Below are positions 9,958 through 21,822 of a stretch of 64,000 bases of DNA, piece by piece. This DNA comes from Poecilobothrus nobilitatus (lineage: Eukaryota; Arthropoda; Insecta; Diptera; Dolichopodidae), in assembly GCA_947095535.1 (NCBI GenBank), contig OX352772.1:47325445-47389444 (forward strand), in the 5' to 3' direction. The position numbers were made by a program, and so were the translations under genes. The notes under the pieces are model-generated. The model made no database searches. It was not told the DNA's origin and worked only from the letters and a program-made list of their open reading frames with translations. Within the stretch, counting starts at the first letter, position 1. Every line of letters begins with the position of its first letter.

Positions 9958-11463
9958 AAGCCATTTATTTTAGTTTGTGGTATATTTTTTTTTTTTGTAA
10001 TATGTATTTTTTAAATAATTTTCAACAAGAAACAAAATATTAAAGTAAATATTAGTTAACAAAGAGAGCAAAATTCAAAATTTAATAAAATTAATACTTT
10101 CTTGTAGATTGTGTAAAGACTGTTTATAGAGAGTAAAATGAGAGAAAATTAATTGTTAATCCAGCATTAGTTGTATTAATTAAAACCGTTTAATCCTCTT
10201 AATAATTGAATAACTTTGAAAGTTTTGACATCTGCTTCCGATATTTAATAAATTTAAATTAATATTCAAAAATGCACACAAATTTTAGCACATAATTTAG
10301 AATATTTGCAGTGTAAATTCTATTGTGTATAAGGTGGGTGTTATTGTTTTCAAAAATATCTGTAGCAGAGACCTTAAGTTTTCACACGTAATCTAAAAGT
10401 ATGAGAAAGAAAAACAAACTGATTGATTTCGAGATACTTAGACATTTTGCTTCATTGAAAGTTGCAGTATTCCAAAAAAAAAGTGTCAAAAAACAAAAAA
10501 AAAATTGAAATGGAGGAAAGAATTTTTTTCTTATAAATTGAAGTTTCTCAATTTATAGAAAAAACTGTTGAAATCCTAATTAAAAATAATTAATGATCTA
10601 TACAACAAAAATATTAAAATTAAATATTAAATAAAAATTTAATTTAACCTCCACATTTTTGAAATTCTAACGACAAAATAATGTTTTTCAGTTATATTGT
10701 AAATGATTCAAATTATTATATTAAAGATATATCTGAAGATAATTTTTTTTTTTTAGTTATATTGATTGTAAGATTTCAAAACTATAATTTTTAGGCAATT
10801 CATTTTTTTTTTTTATTAAGTATTAAATGACAAAAGAATATAAATAGAAAAAAAAAATATCTCATAAATTCCAATTATTTTTAATACCTTATATGAAATT
10901 GAAGTAATCATCATTTTTGTAGTTATTTCCAAAAAAAAAAAAAAACTATCAAATTTAAGTGTGAAGGTTTTTCATTGCATTCTAAAGTATCTAATAAAAT
11001 TGTAGATTGTAATTTTTTTTTATTTTCTATTTATTTAAAGACGAAGGACACACTGTTGCTTACAATTTTAAGATAATCTTCATAGGAAGTTGTAAAGAAT
11101 GACTTTTCATTTAATTTAACATTATTTACTTTTTAAAATAATAATTTTTTTATTATAATATTGTATTATTTTATCACTACTTACTTCAGTCAGTTTTCAT
11201 ACAAAAAAAAAAAAAAACAATTAAATTAAATAAGAGAAAAAAAAATGCCTCAAAAATGTTATCAATTTGATAGGAAACAACCATCATATAACTTTTTTTT
11301 TTCATATTACGGAAGCACAATTTTCTTAACATATTTTATTGTAATAAAAAAAAAAAAATTAGAAAAATATTTTTTAACAATATTATTGTTTGTTTGTTTT
11401 TTTTTTTTTTGGTATTTTATTTTAATGAGAAAAATTGAATTTTGTTTTAAACAACTGTCTTTA
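9958..11463. other. AT-rich non-coding stretch
   Basis: Repeated poly(A) and poly(T) runs. The frame at 11245-11484 is made of F, K and Y codons from homopolymers and is not a gene. No repeat pair found. Confidence 0.55.
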
Positions 11464-11616
11464 CATTTCCTACCCTTTACTTAATTACAAACAATTTCTG
11501 ACAGTTTATTTCCTACCCTATATACTTAATTGTAAACAATTTTTGACTGTTCATACATAAAGTTGTTGTAAGACGATTATACAGAAATTGTTTGTAATTA
11601 AGAAGGGTAGGAAATG
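11464..11616. mobile_element. Compact palindromic MITE with TA flanks
   Basis: The left arm CATTTCCTACCCTTTACTTA (continuing AATTACAAACAATTTCTG) is matched by the right arm read in reverse complement at 11577-11616. The end is flanked by TA at 11462-11463 and 11617-11618. Between the arms is a second, direct copy of the left arm at 11508-11548. An element of 153 bp bounded by TA with arms of about 38 bp fits a Tc1/mariner-type MITE. No coding sequence. Confidence 0.6.
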
Positions 11617-11618
11617 TA

Positions 11619-12089
11619 AATTTGCACCACTAAAGTCTCTTTCATCCTAAGGCAATTTAATGATGCGGGTTGAAAGCTGTTCAGTTCAGTTCATTTAAAG
11701 CAATTTTTCAAAAAGACACAAGTTTTTGTTTTATATGTTTTGTGTTCCATTTGCCAGAAAGATTTATGCAGAATTTCCAAGAATATCCATCCAACAATTT
11801 TTACAGAGTGTCTTTTTTGTGCATTTCTCTAAAAGTCTCTATTTTGTTAACTTTCTTTAACCCAAGTGCCCTTTTGACACTTTGACAGAAAAAGTTAAAT
11901 GGTAATTGATATAATTTTAATATATACATTAATGGTTAGGACTTTAAATACAAAAGTCTATATTATTTAATCCCATTATTCAAAATTCTACTTCTTAAAA
12001 TACCATTTTTTTGCTTTATTTTAATTTTGTGTATTTCAAATGTTTGGCAAAATGAATTTAAAAAAAAAAAAAACGGAATTTTTAAAAAT
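11619..12089. other. Non-coding stretch
   Basis: A frame at 11670-11885 (71 codons) shows no domain. Nothing else recognised. Confidence 0.5.
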
Positions 12090-12361
12090 AGAATTTTAAT
12101 CCAGCCATTGGTGCAGTGGTTTACGCACCGCTTCTCATTCATAAGGGAATGAGAGGTCTCGGGTTCGATTCCCGGCTGGGTACAATAATTATAATATAAA
12201 AAAAAAAAAAATATTCATATAACGCAATATATAAATACTTAAATATATCACATAATATCTCATAAACCCCACATTCCTACCAGGAAACAGGGGTTAGCTA
12301 CCTGACACATTTATGTACCACGGTAACTGCATATAAATAAATAAATAAATAAGAATTTGAA
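12090..12361 (+). mobile_element. tRNA-derived SINE, family 2
   Basis: The element runs 12100-12351. The head has an A box TGGTGCAGTGG and a B box GGTTCGATTCC, and the ends CCAGCC and GGCTGG can pair as an acceptor-like stem. The body contains CCTACCAGGAAACAGGGGTT and ACCACGGTAACTGCATA, and a TAAATAAATAAATAA tail closes it. Near-perfect 10-bp direct repeats (AGAATTTTAA at 12090, AGAATTTGAA at 12352) flank it. The attached body, tail and duplications argue for a SINE rather than a working tRNA gene. Confidence 0.82.
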
Positions 12362-12605
12362 ATAACGAAATTTTAATAAAACGGTTATAAGAGGTAATTT
12401 TGGCGTCTGGTTTATGTTACACTCTTGTATGTTATATCGACACTCTACAGAATTAATGTGTCATTATTTAAAGCTGAATGCTGGAATGGTATCATTTCAG
12501 CAACGTTAAATGTGTCTCTAAGTTAAGTACAGTTTTGAACTGCGTGCTAATAAGATGTAAATTCATATTTACTTATATGAATGTTTGAATATTTGAATTC
12601 ATAGT

Positions 12606-12981
12606 TTGACGTTAACGCCGTTTGTCGTTCTAATGATTTGTTTTCTTTTAAAATGGGAATATTGAAATAGTAATGGGTACAATCACCGGTCACTGTCTAA
12701 TAGGGAAGGATGCCAAAAGATTTGGCTTATCCGCAAACGACTACAGTAGAACCAGCAAAGAAAAAGAAGAGGAGGCAACGAGTCTCAAATGTTCAGCCTT
12801 GTCGGCTAAAATACGCAAATGAGACAATATCACTTTAACAACCTCAGCGATCTAGCTGATAAGAATGTGAAGAGCATTCTTAGCTTTGTAAGTTTCTATA
12901 TAGTATCACAATGGATCAAATACGGTTTAAGTGTGCTGTTCCGACAACCACTTTAACCTAACCTAACCTTGTCGTTAACGC
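12606..12981 (+). mobile_element. 5'-truncated I/R1/LOA-type LINE, sister copy with target duplications
   Basis: The element runs 12619-12968 between TTGACGTTAACGC (12606-12618) and TTGTCGTTAACGC (12969-12981). It aligns along its length with the 5430 LINE: GGTCACTGTCTAATAGGGAA, GGCTTATCCGCAAACGACTA, TGGATCAAATACGGT and the CCTAACCTAACC end. The Cys codons of the finger are largely lost and several stops and indels break the frame. It is therefore older or faster decaying than the 5430 copy. Confidence 0.82.
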
Positions 12982-14361
12982 TTGTCAGTCAAAGTTTCTT
13001 TTCACAATTCTCATATTATGGAGTATGTACTTACTTTTGAGAAAAATAAAAACTTATATAAAAAAATCTTTTAAATTTATTTAATAAAATAACATTAGAT
13101 TTAACCTTTATGATAAATTAAAATAGTTATTGTTATAGTTAATAGTTATAGTTGATAAATTAAATATAGATAAATTAATTATAGTTATGCAATTATTACA
13201 AAACCGGATGTTTTTGAAGTTTTTATTTTAAAATTCTTTGACAAAGAAGCGATAAAAAAGGATAAAAAATATAGTGGCTAATTAATTTAGAAACGATGAC
13301 ATATCAGTAATGACAAACCTAACATAAAAATTTTATTTATCACTTATTGTGTCAAAAATTTTTCATTAATTTCTGTACATTTATATATAAAATGAAGAAT
13401 ATCCTCCCTCTACATTTTTATTTTTTCAGATATATTTTTGTATTATTTCTAATAAATCGTGAAATTTTAAAGTTTTTAGGATAATTAATGAAGTAATTAA
13501 TTATTTTAATAAATAATTTTTTTATTATTTATATTCAAAAATAGAATTGTTTTGTTTTTTAAAATAAATCATAAAATTTTGTTCCACCCAATAATTTTAA
13601 AATTTTATAAAATAATTTAATGATTATGTCATGTGATTCTTATGCTTGAAAACATTAAGAATTCCAATGAATTTATGTCTTGTTCAAAAGAATAATCTTC
13701 AGTTGTTGATATGAGATCTTTTTTTTTTTTTTTTTAGTTATCTCATGATTGATGTCACTTATACCAAACCCAAAATTTTAAGATGTTTTAAGTAAAATGG
13801 ATTCAATATAAAATTTTCTGATAATGTCAAAAGTCAATTAAGTCAAAAGAAAGATGTCATCAAGTATTTTAGAAGTTATTTCTTCTGCATTTTATTTTTT
13901 AAAATTTACCGCTAATTTGTTTTTAAATAAATTTTCAAAATTGTTGGTAGAATTTTTTTTAAATGTAGCCAATTTTCATTATTTTAATCACAAAAACTTT
14001 ACATCCAGAATTGTCATGACAAATTCTGCGATTCGGAAGGCAAATTATATTATAGAATCCCATGAATAAAGATTTACTACCTATATGAAATCCTTAGTCT
14101 TACATTTTAAGAATGACTTTCTGCTTTTCTGCGTATAGTGATTAAAGAAATATTTTTTTGAATCAATTGTTTCGTACTCTTTGCTGAACAATAGATTTTT
14201 TTTTTTTTTTTTTTGATTAAAATTCTGTTTAACACTAAAGTCATTATAGTGTTTCATGTAAAATAAAATAAAAATTATAGCCATATTTTATACATAAATA
14301 AATAATTGTTATCCGGTTGAAAATATTGTCGTTGCATACAAATTATTTTTTTAAGTCTTTT
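12982..14361. other. AT-rich non-coding stretch
   Basis: Two AT-rich open frames (13854-14069 + and 14081-14284 -) have no domain and consist largely of F, N and K codons. A short TTATAGTTAATAG duplication lies near 13125-13185. No gene supported. Confidence 0.5.
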
Positions 14362-15940
14362 TTATACCCGTACGATAGGATCGGGTATAATAAAATTACT
14401 CCTCCGTTTGTAACACCTCGAAATAAGATATACCTTCAAAGGTATGGATCGGATCAGAAAAAAATTCTAAGACTTTTGAGCCATGTCCGTCCGTCCGTCC
14501 GTCCGTCCGTCAGCACGCTAACTCAAAAACTAAGAAAGCTAGAATCTTGAAATTTACACAAAATATTTTGGGAGTAATTTGTAGGTTCCCTATTTTTTTT
14601 GGTTGAGTTTGGACCAAGCCTTAGGGTAGCTCTCGAACACCTAACTTTTAGATCCCCACATTTTTTTTGCAATAGAGCTATGAAATTTTAACTACTGATA
14701 GATCTCACAAAAATATAAATTTTATTTTAATAACTTTTTTTTGTAGCCCCACCCGTTACGGAGCTACAGCTCCCCAAAGGTTCAAAAAAGCTCTATATTT
14801 AAATTGTTATAGCACAAGTTGTATAAGGTATATCTTCATTTTGAAAACGCCAAACGATTACTACTTTCATTAGCTTTAAAAGTATATATACAATAAATAT
14901 ATATTTGTGGCATCCGGTGTCTTAATTTACCGTTATGCGAAACTCAAATTTTGCAAAATTCTTTAATCCTTCCATCTTCTAAACGGTTAAAGTTGGAAAC
15001 TTGAAATTTTGACAGAAGTTAGATCTTTGAAAATTAGTATGAGTCATTTCAGAAATTTTTTTTGTATCACCCCCCGTTTAGGAGCTGTAAGGGGTCAAAA
15101 ACTGAAAATTTCCTATTTTTAAACACCTGTAACTTGAACACCTGTTAAAATTTTTTTGAAGTAATACACAAAAATTAAAGCTCCAATATTATACTTTCAT
15201 TTCTGTTAACAACTTTTTTTAATAATATAGGGTTACTTTATAATTGACGAAAGTGTTACTTGATTTTTTCAAATTTTCTAACAAATTTCTTTAAAACGAA
15301 TTTTTTCCATTTTGTTTTACTCGATAATTTGAAATTGTTGAGGATATAATGCGTAGTACAAAAAAATGTAAAGAAATAAACAACATAACGGTTGCTTGAA
15401 GAATTTTTATTTATATGATATTGATATATATACATACTTATATAATATCATGCTTATTTACATATCGTATATGTCACTAGTGCATGAATGATAAGAGTAT
15501 AGATGTATATTATATAGCGCCGTATTTACATACATATATGTATTTTATTGTACTTATAAGAAATTATTCTGTCAATGGAATATTTAAATATAATATAATA
15601 TAATATTTAAAATTATATTTACTGTTTTGTACTTAGTAAATTTAATATACATTTACCGCTTAGTATTAAATGGTACTATAGAATATTTGAAAAAGTTTTG
15701 GATTGATAATCGTTATGTGGAAGGTTAGAATCTGCTTTTGAAGAATGTACATATAAACATGTAGTTTGAATATATGTACAACCCATAGTTCTAGAAATTA
15801 TAAAATTCACCCAAATTATTTTAAAATACTAAAATATTAAAAAAATAATATTGTAAGCAGAGTGACAGGCTGTGAACATACTAACGGTTCGTACGGGTAT
15901 CTAAGAGTTGACAAAGTCAACTGTATTCTTCCTCGTTTTT
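14362..15940 (-). repeat. Long dispersed non-coding repeat (CCGTCC family), minus-strand copy
   Basis: On the minus strand it starts AAAACGAGGAAGAATACAGT, has ACTCTTAGATACCCGTACGAA soon after, and ends with a GGAC repeat (14485-14511 on +), CCATACCTTTGAAGG and TATTATACCCGATCC...CGTACGGGTATAA. The same order of landmarks is found in the 41144 copy. The inner part also matches the 62640-63830 repeat (TTACAGGTGTTTAAAAATAG, GCTCCTAAACGGGG, and GAGCTGTAGCTCCGTAACGG in reverse complement). No open frame of note. It is a mobile non-coding element of a type I cannot name. Fly genomes carry many repeats with similar CCGTCC runs and TACCC ends. Confidence 0.65.
14485..14511 (+). repeat. GTCC tetranucleotide run
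   Basis: About six to seven units of GTCC in tandem inside the dispersed repeat. Shorter runs (CCGTCCGTTTG, GGACGGACAG) occupy the same place in the other copies. Confidence 0.85.
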
Positions 15941-16784
15941 TTGTTAATTTTAAGAATTTTTACTTTCATAAAACAAAACTCCACAGATAAATTTCAATTA
16001 TTTTCGATTTCGAATTACTTGTGTATAAGTTTAGGTATATATACATATACTGTTATATTGATTAAGATAAATTAAAATTAATTGAATGAATAATTTTAAA
16101 TTTTCACTTGCAAATAATGAAAATTTATTTTTAGAATTATTACAATGAATATATACTTAAAAGTATAACTTCTTTGTGAAAAGGAACTCAGTGTTTGTGA
16201 GAATTCATATCCTTTTTTTTTTTTATTAAAAACTATGTTTCTTGTTGAAGTTTTTAAAAACTGTAATCGTTTAGTATTTGTTGGAATATAAATTGTATCC
16301 CAAAATTATCGCAAAATTATCTATAATGTGCTATAATGTTAAATAAACTAATATGAAAAAAAGAATTTATATGAGAAAAAGGTATATGGGAACCAGAAAA
16401 GGTTTAAATTAAACTTAATCTTAATGCTTAAAAAACTAATCAATTTAGCTACAATAACAGTTATTCAAAAAAGTATTAAAAAAGGTTAATGAACCGAAAG
16501 CAAAGAAGCAAAGGGTTAATAAATTAAGATTTAAGAGTAAATAAAAAATACTCTTTTTTATCAGAACAAACATATATGTATATATCCCGTATTTTCTACA
16601 ATCAAACACTAAAATCAGTAGTGTATAAGTTAGTATATAGTACTTAAGATACAGTATTTTCGAAATAGCTCGATTTATAGGTATGTAAAGAAATATTAAA
16701 ATTAAAAAAGCAAATCAGAACGTGGGGTTTAATAGAAATGGGGTTAATCGTAATGGATATTTAAAATGGATCTATGATAGTTAT
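15941..16784. other. AT-rich non-coding stretch
   Basis: No open frame, repeat pair or RNA gene recognised. Confidence 0.55.
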
Positions 16785-17025
16785 ATTAATCCATTTCTCA
16801 AAAAGTAACTTGACATAAATACAGTTAGTATAAAAAGACTTTTAACATAAAGCCAGTTAATACAAAAAGACGTTGAGCAAAATTCCATTTATACTAATGG
16901 AACATAAAATCTTATTGGTAAATAGGACGTTTGACATAAATTTTTTTTAACAAATGGGGTATTTGCAATCAACTTTTTGTAGATGATTTGTATTTTGTTG
17001 TTAACGTACTAAGGTTAGTTGCGTT

Positions 17026-17092
17026 GGTCATGATGTTGATGATGATGATCATAATGGTGATTATAATAATCATAATGGTGATCATGACTGTT
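17026..17092 (+). repeat. Imperfect GAT/ATCATAATGGTGA repeat
   Basis: A GATGATGAT core is followed by CATAATGGTGAT twice. It lies in the left arm of the foldback element and is poorly matched in the right arm, so it grew after the arms formed. Confidence 0.7.
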
Positions 17093-17228
17093 ATAATTCT
17101 GTATTTAAATTTAAACCAAAAAAAGCGTAGATGAAAATTTACTATTATATAATAAGTGTTAATCCCAACTCACAATACAAATTACAAGGGTTACTATCAT
17201 AAGACATTTATTTCATTTGATTGTGTGT

Positions 17229-17279
17229 CATTTAACTGTATGCCATTTAACTGTATGTCCTTTTCATTTAACTGTATGT
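17229..17279 (+). repeat. Three tandem CATTTAACTGTATG units
   Basis: The 14-bp word occurs three times, with a short CCTTTT spacer before the last, at the centre of the foldback element. Confidence 0.85.
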
Positions 17280-18000
17280 TCTAGAAGGTATAGAACTCTG
17301 ACATTCTAACCAATTCTAAATTCCTATAAACTACTTTTTTTTTTTATATATATTTCAAATAGTGGTGACTGCCGCCCCCAAACTACAGCTAAACCATTTA
17401 GTGAAACCCATCTCTAAAAAATTCTTTCTAATTTTATCTTTTTCATAACTAATATTTCCTCAATTTCAATATTTTAATTGTTTTGAAATGTGTATATGTA
17501 AAAAAAAAAAACTTTAAAAAGAATGGAGGCTTCCACACTTAAACCTTTACTAAATAAATTATTGAAACCCCAAAAAATGTTATTATTTATTATTAATTTT
17601 CGCATATGGATTTTAAACTTTAACATTCTTAGGTCTACGAGTACAGATATCTAAATTACAAATTTAAATATAGAATTATAAATACCACTATCGCAGCTAT
17701 ACCAAGCTTTTATTATCAATCATGACCAACACTAACAACCTTATTAGGTAACTAATAAAAAAGAGATCTTCTACAAAATATTTATTCCAAATGTCCCATT
17801 TGTCAATAATATTTTATGCGAAATGTCACATTAGTTTATTTTTTATATTATTTTAGATCTTTATTTCGTAATATTCACTAAAAAAGTATAAATGAAATGT
17901 TAAATATTTTTTTATGTTAACTGCTTTTATGCTAAAAGTTTTTTTTATGCCAATAATGTCTTTTTCAGAAATTGGTTTAGGCCAACTGGAGTCCTCCCAC

Positions 18001-18030
18001 TGAAAAGTGAAAACATATACTTAAAATATA

Positions 18031-18064
<34 letters not shown>

Positions 18065-19783
18065 CAAGCTCTTGAGTTAAAAAAAAAACAATACTAATAT
18101 AATCTCTATCATAGATTTAACATTTGTTTCGATTAGATTTTTAAAATGACATAAACAACTTAACTATATACGAGTATACTCGTAGGTTTAAAATAATGGC
18201 CGCATTATAATAAATTCTATAACTATTTATACTTTAACTATTAAAATAATTATACGTATATATAAAAAAAAAATATTCATAAAATATACTTAAGTATACA
18301 TCAGTATCTGTTAATAATCACCTATTGTCTCTTTGATCTTAAAAATAAATTATTAATTGGTTATTTGAGTCCAAAATGATTTATGTATATTGATAAAATG
18401 ATTGATTTATTTCTTTATTTTAGATGATTTTCAATCTTTTAATTAACTTTTAGTTTAATCCTTTGTTTTTTATTTGCATTTAAAATAAACAAATCATATA
18501 TTTAAAAAAAAAAAAACTAGTCTAACTATTCTATAGATAAGCATCAAAGTTTATATACTAGTACATACATATATTATATACATAATATATAATATATTAG
18601 TTTTTTTTCCAAAGAATCTGTTAAATAATCAATATTCCTTTTTTTTAATGATGTCAAAAATCTTTTATGATATGTCAAAAATGTAAATTACAGACTGAGA
18701 CTATCCTATGATTTTATCTCAATATTTTGTTTGTTTGTTTTTTTTTTTAAATAAAGGTGACCATTTCTGAAGTTTTAAGAATTAGTAAATAATAAATATG
18801 TAATTTTTATTTTGGTAAAATGTTTGCACTTTAACTTAAAATGATTGACTTAACTTCATATTAAAATTTATTTGAAACTAGGGGCCCCTGTTAATATGTA
18901 GTCAAATTCTATGTTGAATCCCAATTCATATAATAAACAGTTGCAGTTTAGAAAAATAGAATTTATGAAAAAGTACAATCCGTAAAAAATCAGAAAGTAA
19001 AACCAAATTCGTCTAAACACTAACTGAAATTATTTAAAATAACGCCAAAACAGAATTAAATTGTATAAAGAGCCTGTAGTTGGTGTACGTATATTTAGAA
19101 TATTTTGTATTGTGAGTGAGGACTATTATGTCTATTTATTTATGGAGTTCGAAATAAATGTTTTAGAGGTACATGGGGAAAACAGAATAAGTATCCGTAA
19201 AACATTCGTAAAATGCACAAACAAAGTTTGAAGCAAAATTCAGTTAATTTTTTTTATAGACAACGTTGCCTGTAACAATATTGGCGTTGTTCGTTTTACC
19301 TTGCCCTAATGTAAAAAATTTAAAATCTAAAAAGACAGTATATTTGACGTACAATCCTTGATTAAGATTGTACATGGTACAGAGGGCGAGAAGACCGTAC
19401 CAATATTACCACAATTGTACAAACGGTAACCCTGCATAAAATTGACATACAAAATATTTAAAAATAAAAAATTATTCAAATATAATTTTGGTTGTAAGAA
19501 CTGGTGTATACTAAAATTTAAGTATTAGAAAAGTTTTCTATAATCGGTTCAAATAATACACAAACATTCAGACATAAATGCAACAATTTAATAGAAAAGT
19601 ACAAAACCAAAACAATTATATATTTGAATTTTAAAAAAACTCTGCCCGCTGGTCATACATAAGTACATACTTAGATACATATTGATTATTAATATCAGAT
19701 CAATATCATTCATCATTATTTAAAATTTCAATACATATTGTGATAAATGATGATTTCTATCAATTTTTAAATTTTTTTCTTTA
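18001..19783. other. AT-rich non-coding stretch with a TA microsatellite
   Basis: A TA run at about 18026-18064. A short perfect stem GTACAATC/GATTGTAC near 19350-19375. No gene supported. Confidence 0.55.
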
Positions 19784-19785
19784 TA

Positions 19786-21033
19786 TAGGGTGTTCAAAAT
19801 TGAGGTATCATTTTGATTTTGCCGCCATTTTTTTTCTACCTGAAATTTTTACACGAGGTTTCTTTAGGTATATTCTAAATACATTCCGGTTAGTTAATAT
19901 GGAACGTTACACGAAGGAACAATGTGTTTTTGTTATTACAACATTTTTTGAAATATTGCTCCAACAAATCGTGCCATCAAGCTGATGGTTGATAAATTTC
20001 TAGAAACTGGATCTGTCCTTGATAACAGAGGCAACATTTATCAACGTAGTGGCCGTTCAACCGAGAATGTAGCCGCTGTGATCAGAAGTGTTGAAGAAGA
20101 TCCAAAAACTTCCATTCGTCATCGTTCGCAGCAATTAAACATCAAACCATCCATATTATTCAACATTTTGCATCGTGATCTTCATTTAAAGGCTTATAAG
20201 ATCCAGCTGACGCAAGAATTAAAACCAACTGACCATGCATTACGTCGGCAATTCGTTTCTTGGGCAATCGAAAAACAAGAAGAAAATGAGAATTTTTTTA
20301 ACAAAATAATCTTCACCGACGAAGCTCATTTCCAGCTCAATGGCTACGTCATTAAACAGAATTGCCGCATTTGGGGTGAAGAGAATCCAAGGGTTATCTT
20401 GGAGCAACCAGTACATCCACAAAAAGTTACAGTTTGGTGTGGTGTGTGGTCAGGAGGAATCATCGGACCATATTTTTTTGAAAACGCAAATGGAAATGCG
20501 GTTACGGTCAATGGAAATCGCTACAGGGAGATGATCCGAAGCTTTTTGTGGCGGGAAATTGATGATTTAGATGTAGAGAATATGTGGTTTCAACAGGACG
20601 GTGCCACTTGCCACACAGCAAGAGAAACAATGGATCTTTTGAAGGAAAAGTTCGAAGATCGCATTATTTCTCGTAGAGGAGGAGTGATGTGGCCACCAAG
20701 ATCGTGCGATTTGACACCGTTGGATTTTTTTTTGTGGGGTTTTGTGAAATCGAAAGTGTACAGCAATAATCCCACAACAATTCAAGAGCTTGAAAACAAC
20801 ATTATCGAGCAGATTTCAACCATTCAGAACAGTTTATTGAACAACGTGATTCAGAATTTTGGTAAAAGATTGGAAGCCTGCCGAAATAGTAGAGGGGGCC
20901 ACTTGGCCGACATAATTTTTCATTATTAATCGGAACCTATTTGTAATAAATTAAAATAAAAATATATTTAATATTTCAAAAAAAAATCTTTTTTTATTAA
21001 AATTAAAATGATACCTCAATTTTGAACACCGTA
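19786..21033 (+). mobile_element. DD41D mariner (Tc1/mariner superfamily), nearly full-length
   Basis: A 1248-bp element flanked by the TA target duplication (19784-19785, 21034-21035). The terminal inverted repeats are about 35 bp: the left starts TAGGGTGTTCAAAATTGAGG and the right, in reverse complement, TACGGTGTTCAAAATTGAGG, both followed by TATCATTTT. They differ at only about two positions. The interior is almost entirely the transposase. Good TIR symmetry and a long intact frame point to a fairly recent insertion. Length, TA target and the catalytic spacing place it among the insect DD41D mariners (rosa/Visitor-like by recall). Confidence 0.92.
19899..20929 (+). pseudogene. DD41D mariner transposase, broken by a small N-terminal deletion
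   Basis: It would cut and paste the element between TA sites in the nucleus. The natural start is probably the ATG at 19899 (MERYTKEQCVFVITTFFE). Soon after, the frame runs into a stop just before 19985. The +1 frame from about 19958 (APTNRAIKLMVDKFLETGS) continues without interruption to the TAA at 20929. Part of the first helix-turn-helix is therefore missing, by my estimate roughly 20 residues plus a frame change. Counting from the ATG at 19985, the 314-residue part keeps all three catalytic Asp residues: D112 in FTDEAHF, D205 in WFQQDGATCH and D247 in CDLTPLDFFLWG. There are 41 residues between the last two. The second DNA-binding region (residues 30-75) is intact. Likely catalytic-domain competent but unable to bind its ends normally. 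Confidence 0.9.
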
Positions 21034-21483
21034 TATGTACATGCATAAGTTAAAGTACATACTACATTTCTTACATATAGCCAAAGAATAGTTGAGCCGT
21101 TAAAGTCGAGTCGACTCGAGAGGAAAAAAAATACTCAATTTTAAAAAGAGTAAATGAAAATGTCTCTTATAATTTTGTGTTTTTTTTTTTTGTTATTCTG
21201 TCGTGTACGTTTTGGTACTACTACCGACTATCGTAGGTACCATACTACTGTAATGTAAAAATTAAATGTGTTGTTTATGTTTTTTATTATTAATATTATG
21301 TATAGGTTTTATAGTAGAAAAATCGTAAAAAATATGTAGTTACTGATGTTCCAAGCTTGAAACGGAATTCATAATACGTAGCGTGTGGCTGAAAACTACT
21401 GAATTATAATTATAGATAATGATTAAAATTAATTAAAAAACAAACGTGCTTGTACACTTACATATGTATTTTATTATATTTTT
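21034..21483. other. Non-coding stretch with a 14-bp perfect palindrome
   Basis: TCGAGTCGACTCGA at 21106-21119 is a perfect palindrome in AT-rich surroundings. Otherwise nothing recognised. Confidence 0.5.
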
Positions 21484-21620
21484 TCCTTTCCATTCAACTT
21501 ATAAGGAGCATAGGGCGTCTACAGAGTCATTATAGACTAAAGGCTTCAGTTTCATGAATCTATATTTTCACTAAGTCATTGATTAATCGACTGTTTATAT
21601 CTATTTCGACTGTATAAGAC
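21484..21620 (-). mobile_element. RTE-like LINE 3' tail, third fragment
   Basis: On the minus strand the frame NDSVDALCSL ends in a stop inside CTCCTTATAAG, followed by GTTGAATGGAAAGG. This is the same terminal peptide and tail as the fragments at 3495 and 4285. Little upstream coding is readable. Confidence 0.6.
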
Positions 21621-21765
21621 TATGAGATATTAGACATAAATATTATTTTGGTACGCCATCTTTTATATTATACATATTATATAAGAATATTTATTTTATA
21701 TTATGATATTAATTATTACGATATAAATTACTAATATTTTATATGATCTAACGATTTATTCTAAC

Positions 21766-21822
21766 CGAAGTTTAAATCCGACACCATTCGATTGAACCAC
21801 TACGCTATTAGTCAGATCATGT
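21766..21822 (-). repeat. Degraded tRNA-like head
   Basis: On the minus strand TAGCGTAGTGGTTCAATCG resembles an A-box region, and GGATTTAAACTTC is a weak B box 20 or so bases later. No SINE body is recognisable. An old SINE relic or chance. Confidence 0.3.

Larger units (their letters stand above)
16785..17990. mobile_element. Large foldback-type element with arms of about 300 bp
   Basis: The left arm (about 16785-17115) and the right arm (about 17640-17990) are inverted copies. Matching landmarks are ACAAATGGGGTATTTG with the reverse of CAAATGTCCCATTTGT, TAAGGTTAGTTGCGTTGGTC with the reverse of GACCAACACTAACAACCTTA, and TATAATTCTGTATTTAAATT with the reverse of AATTTAAATATAGAATTATA. Outer parts of both arms are made of short repeated words (GACATAAA, CAGTTAATA). 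The centre holds three tandem CATTTAACTGTATG units (17229-17279). Long inverted arms built of short repeats and no ORF are the hallmark of foldback elements. Exact ends and target duplication are not resolved. Confidence 0.6.

Noticed and set aside
12100..12185. Functional tRNA gene
   Set aside because: The A and B boxes are good, but the attached body, TAAA tail and flanking direct repeats show a SINE.
17026..17092. GAT repeat as the 3' tail of an RTE-type LINE
   Set aside because: No LINE sequence adjoins it, and it lies in one arm of the foldback element.
20240..20785. Frames on either strand inside the transposase
   Set aside because: Shadows of the transposase reading frame.
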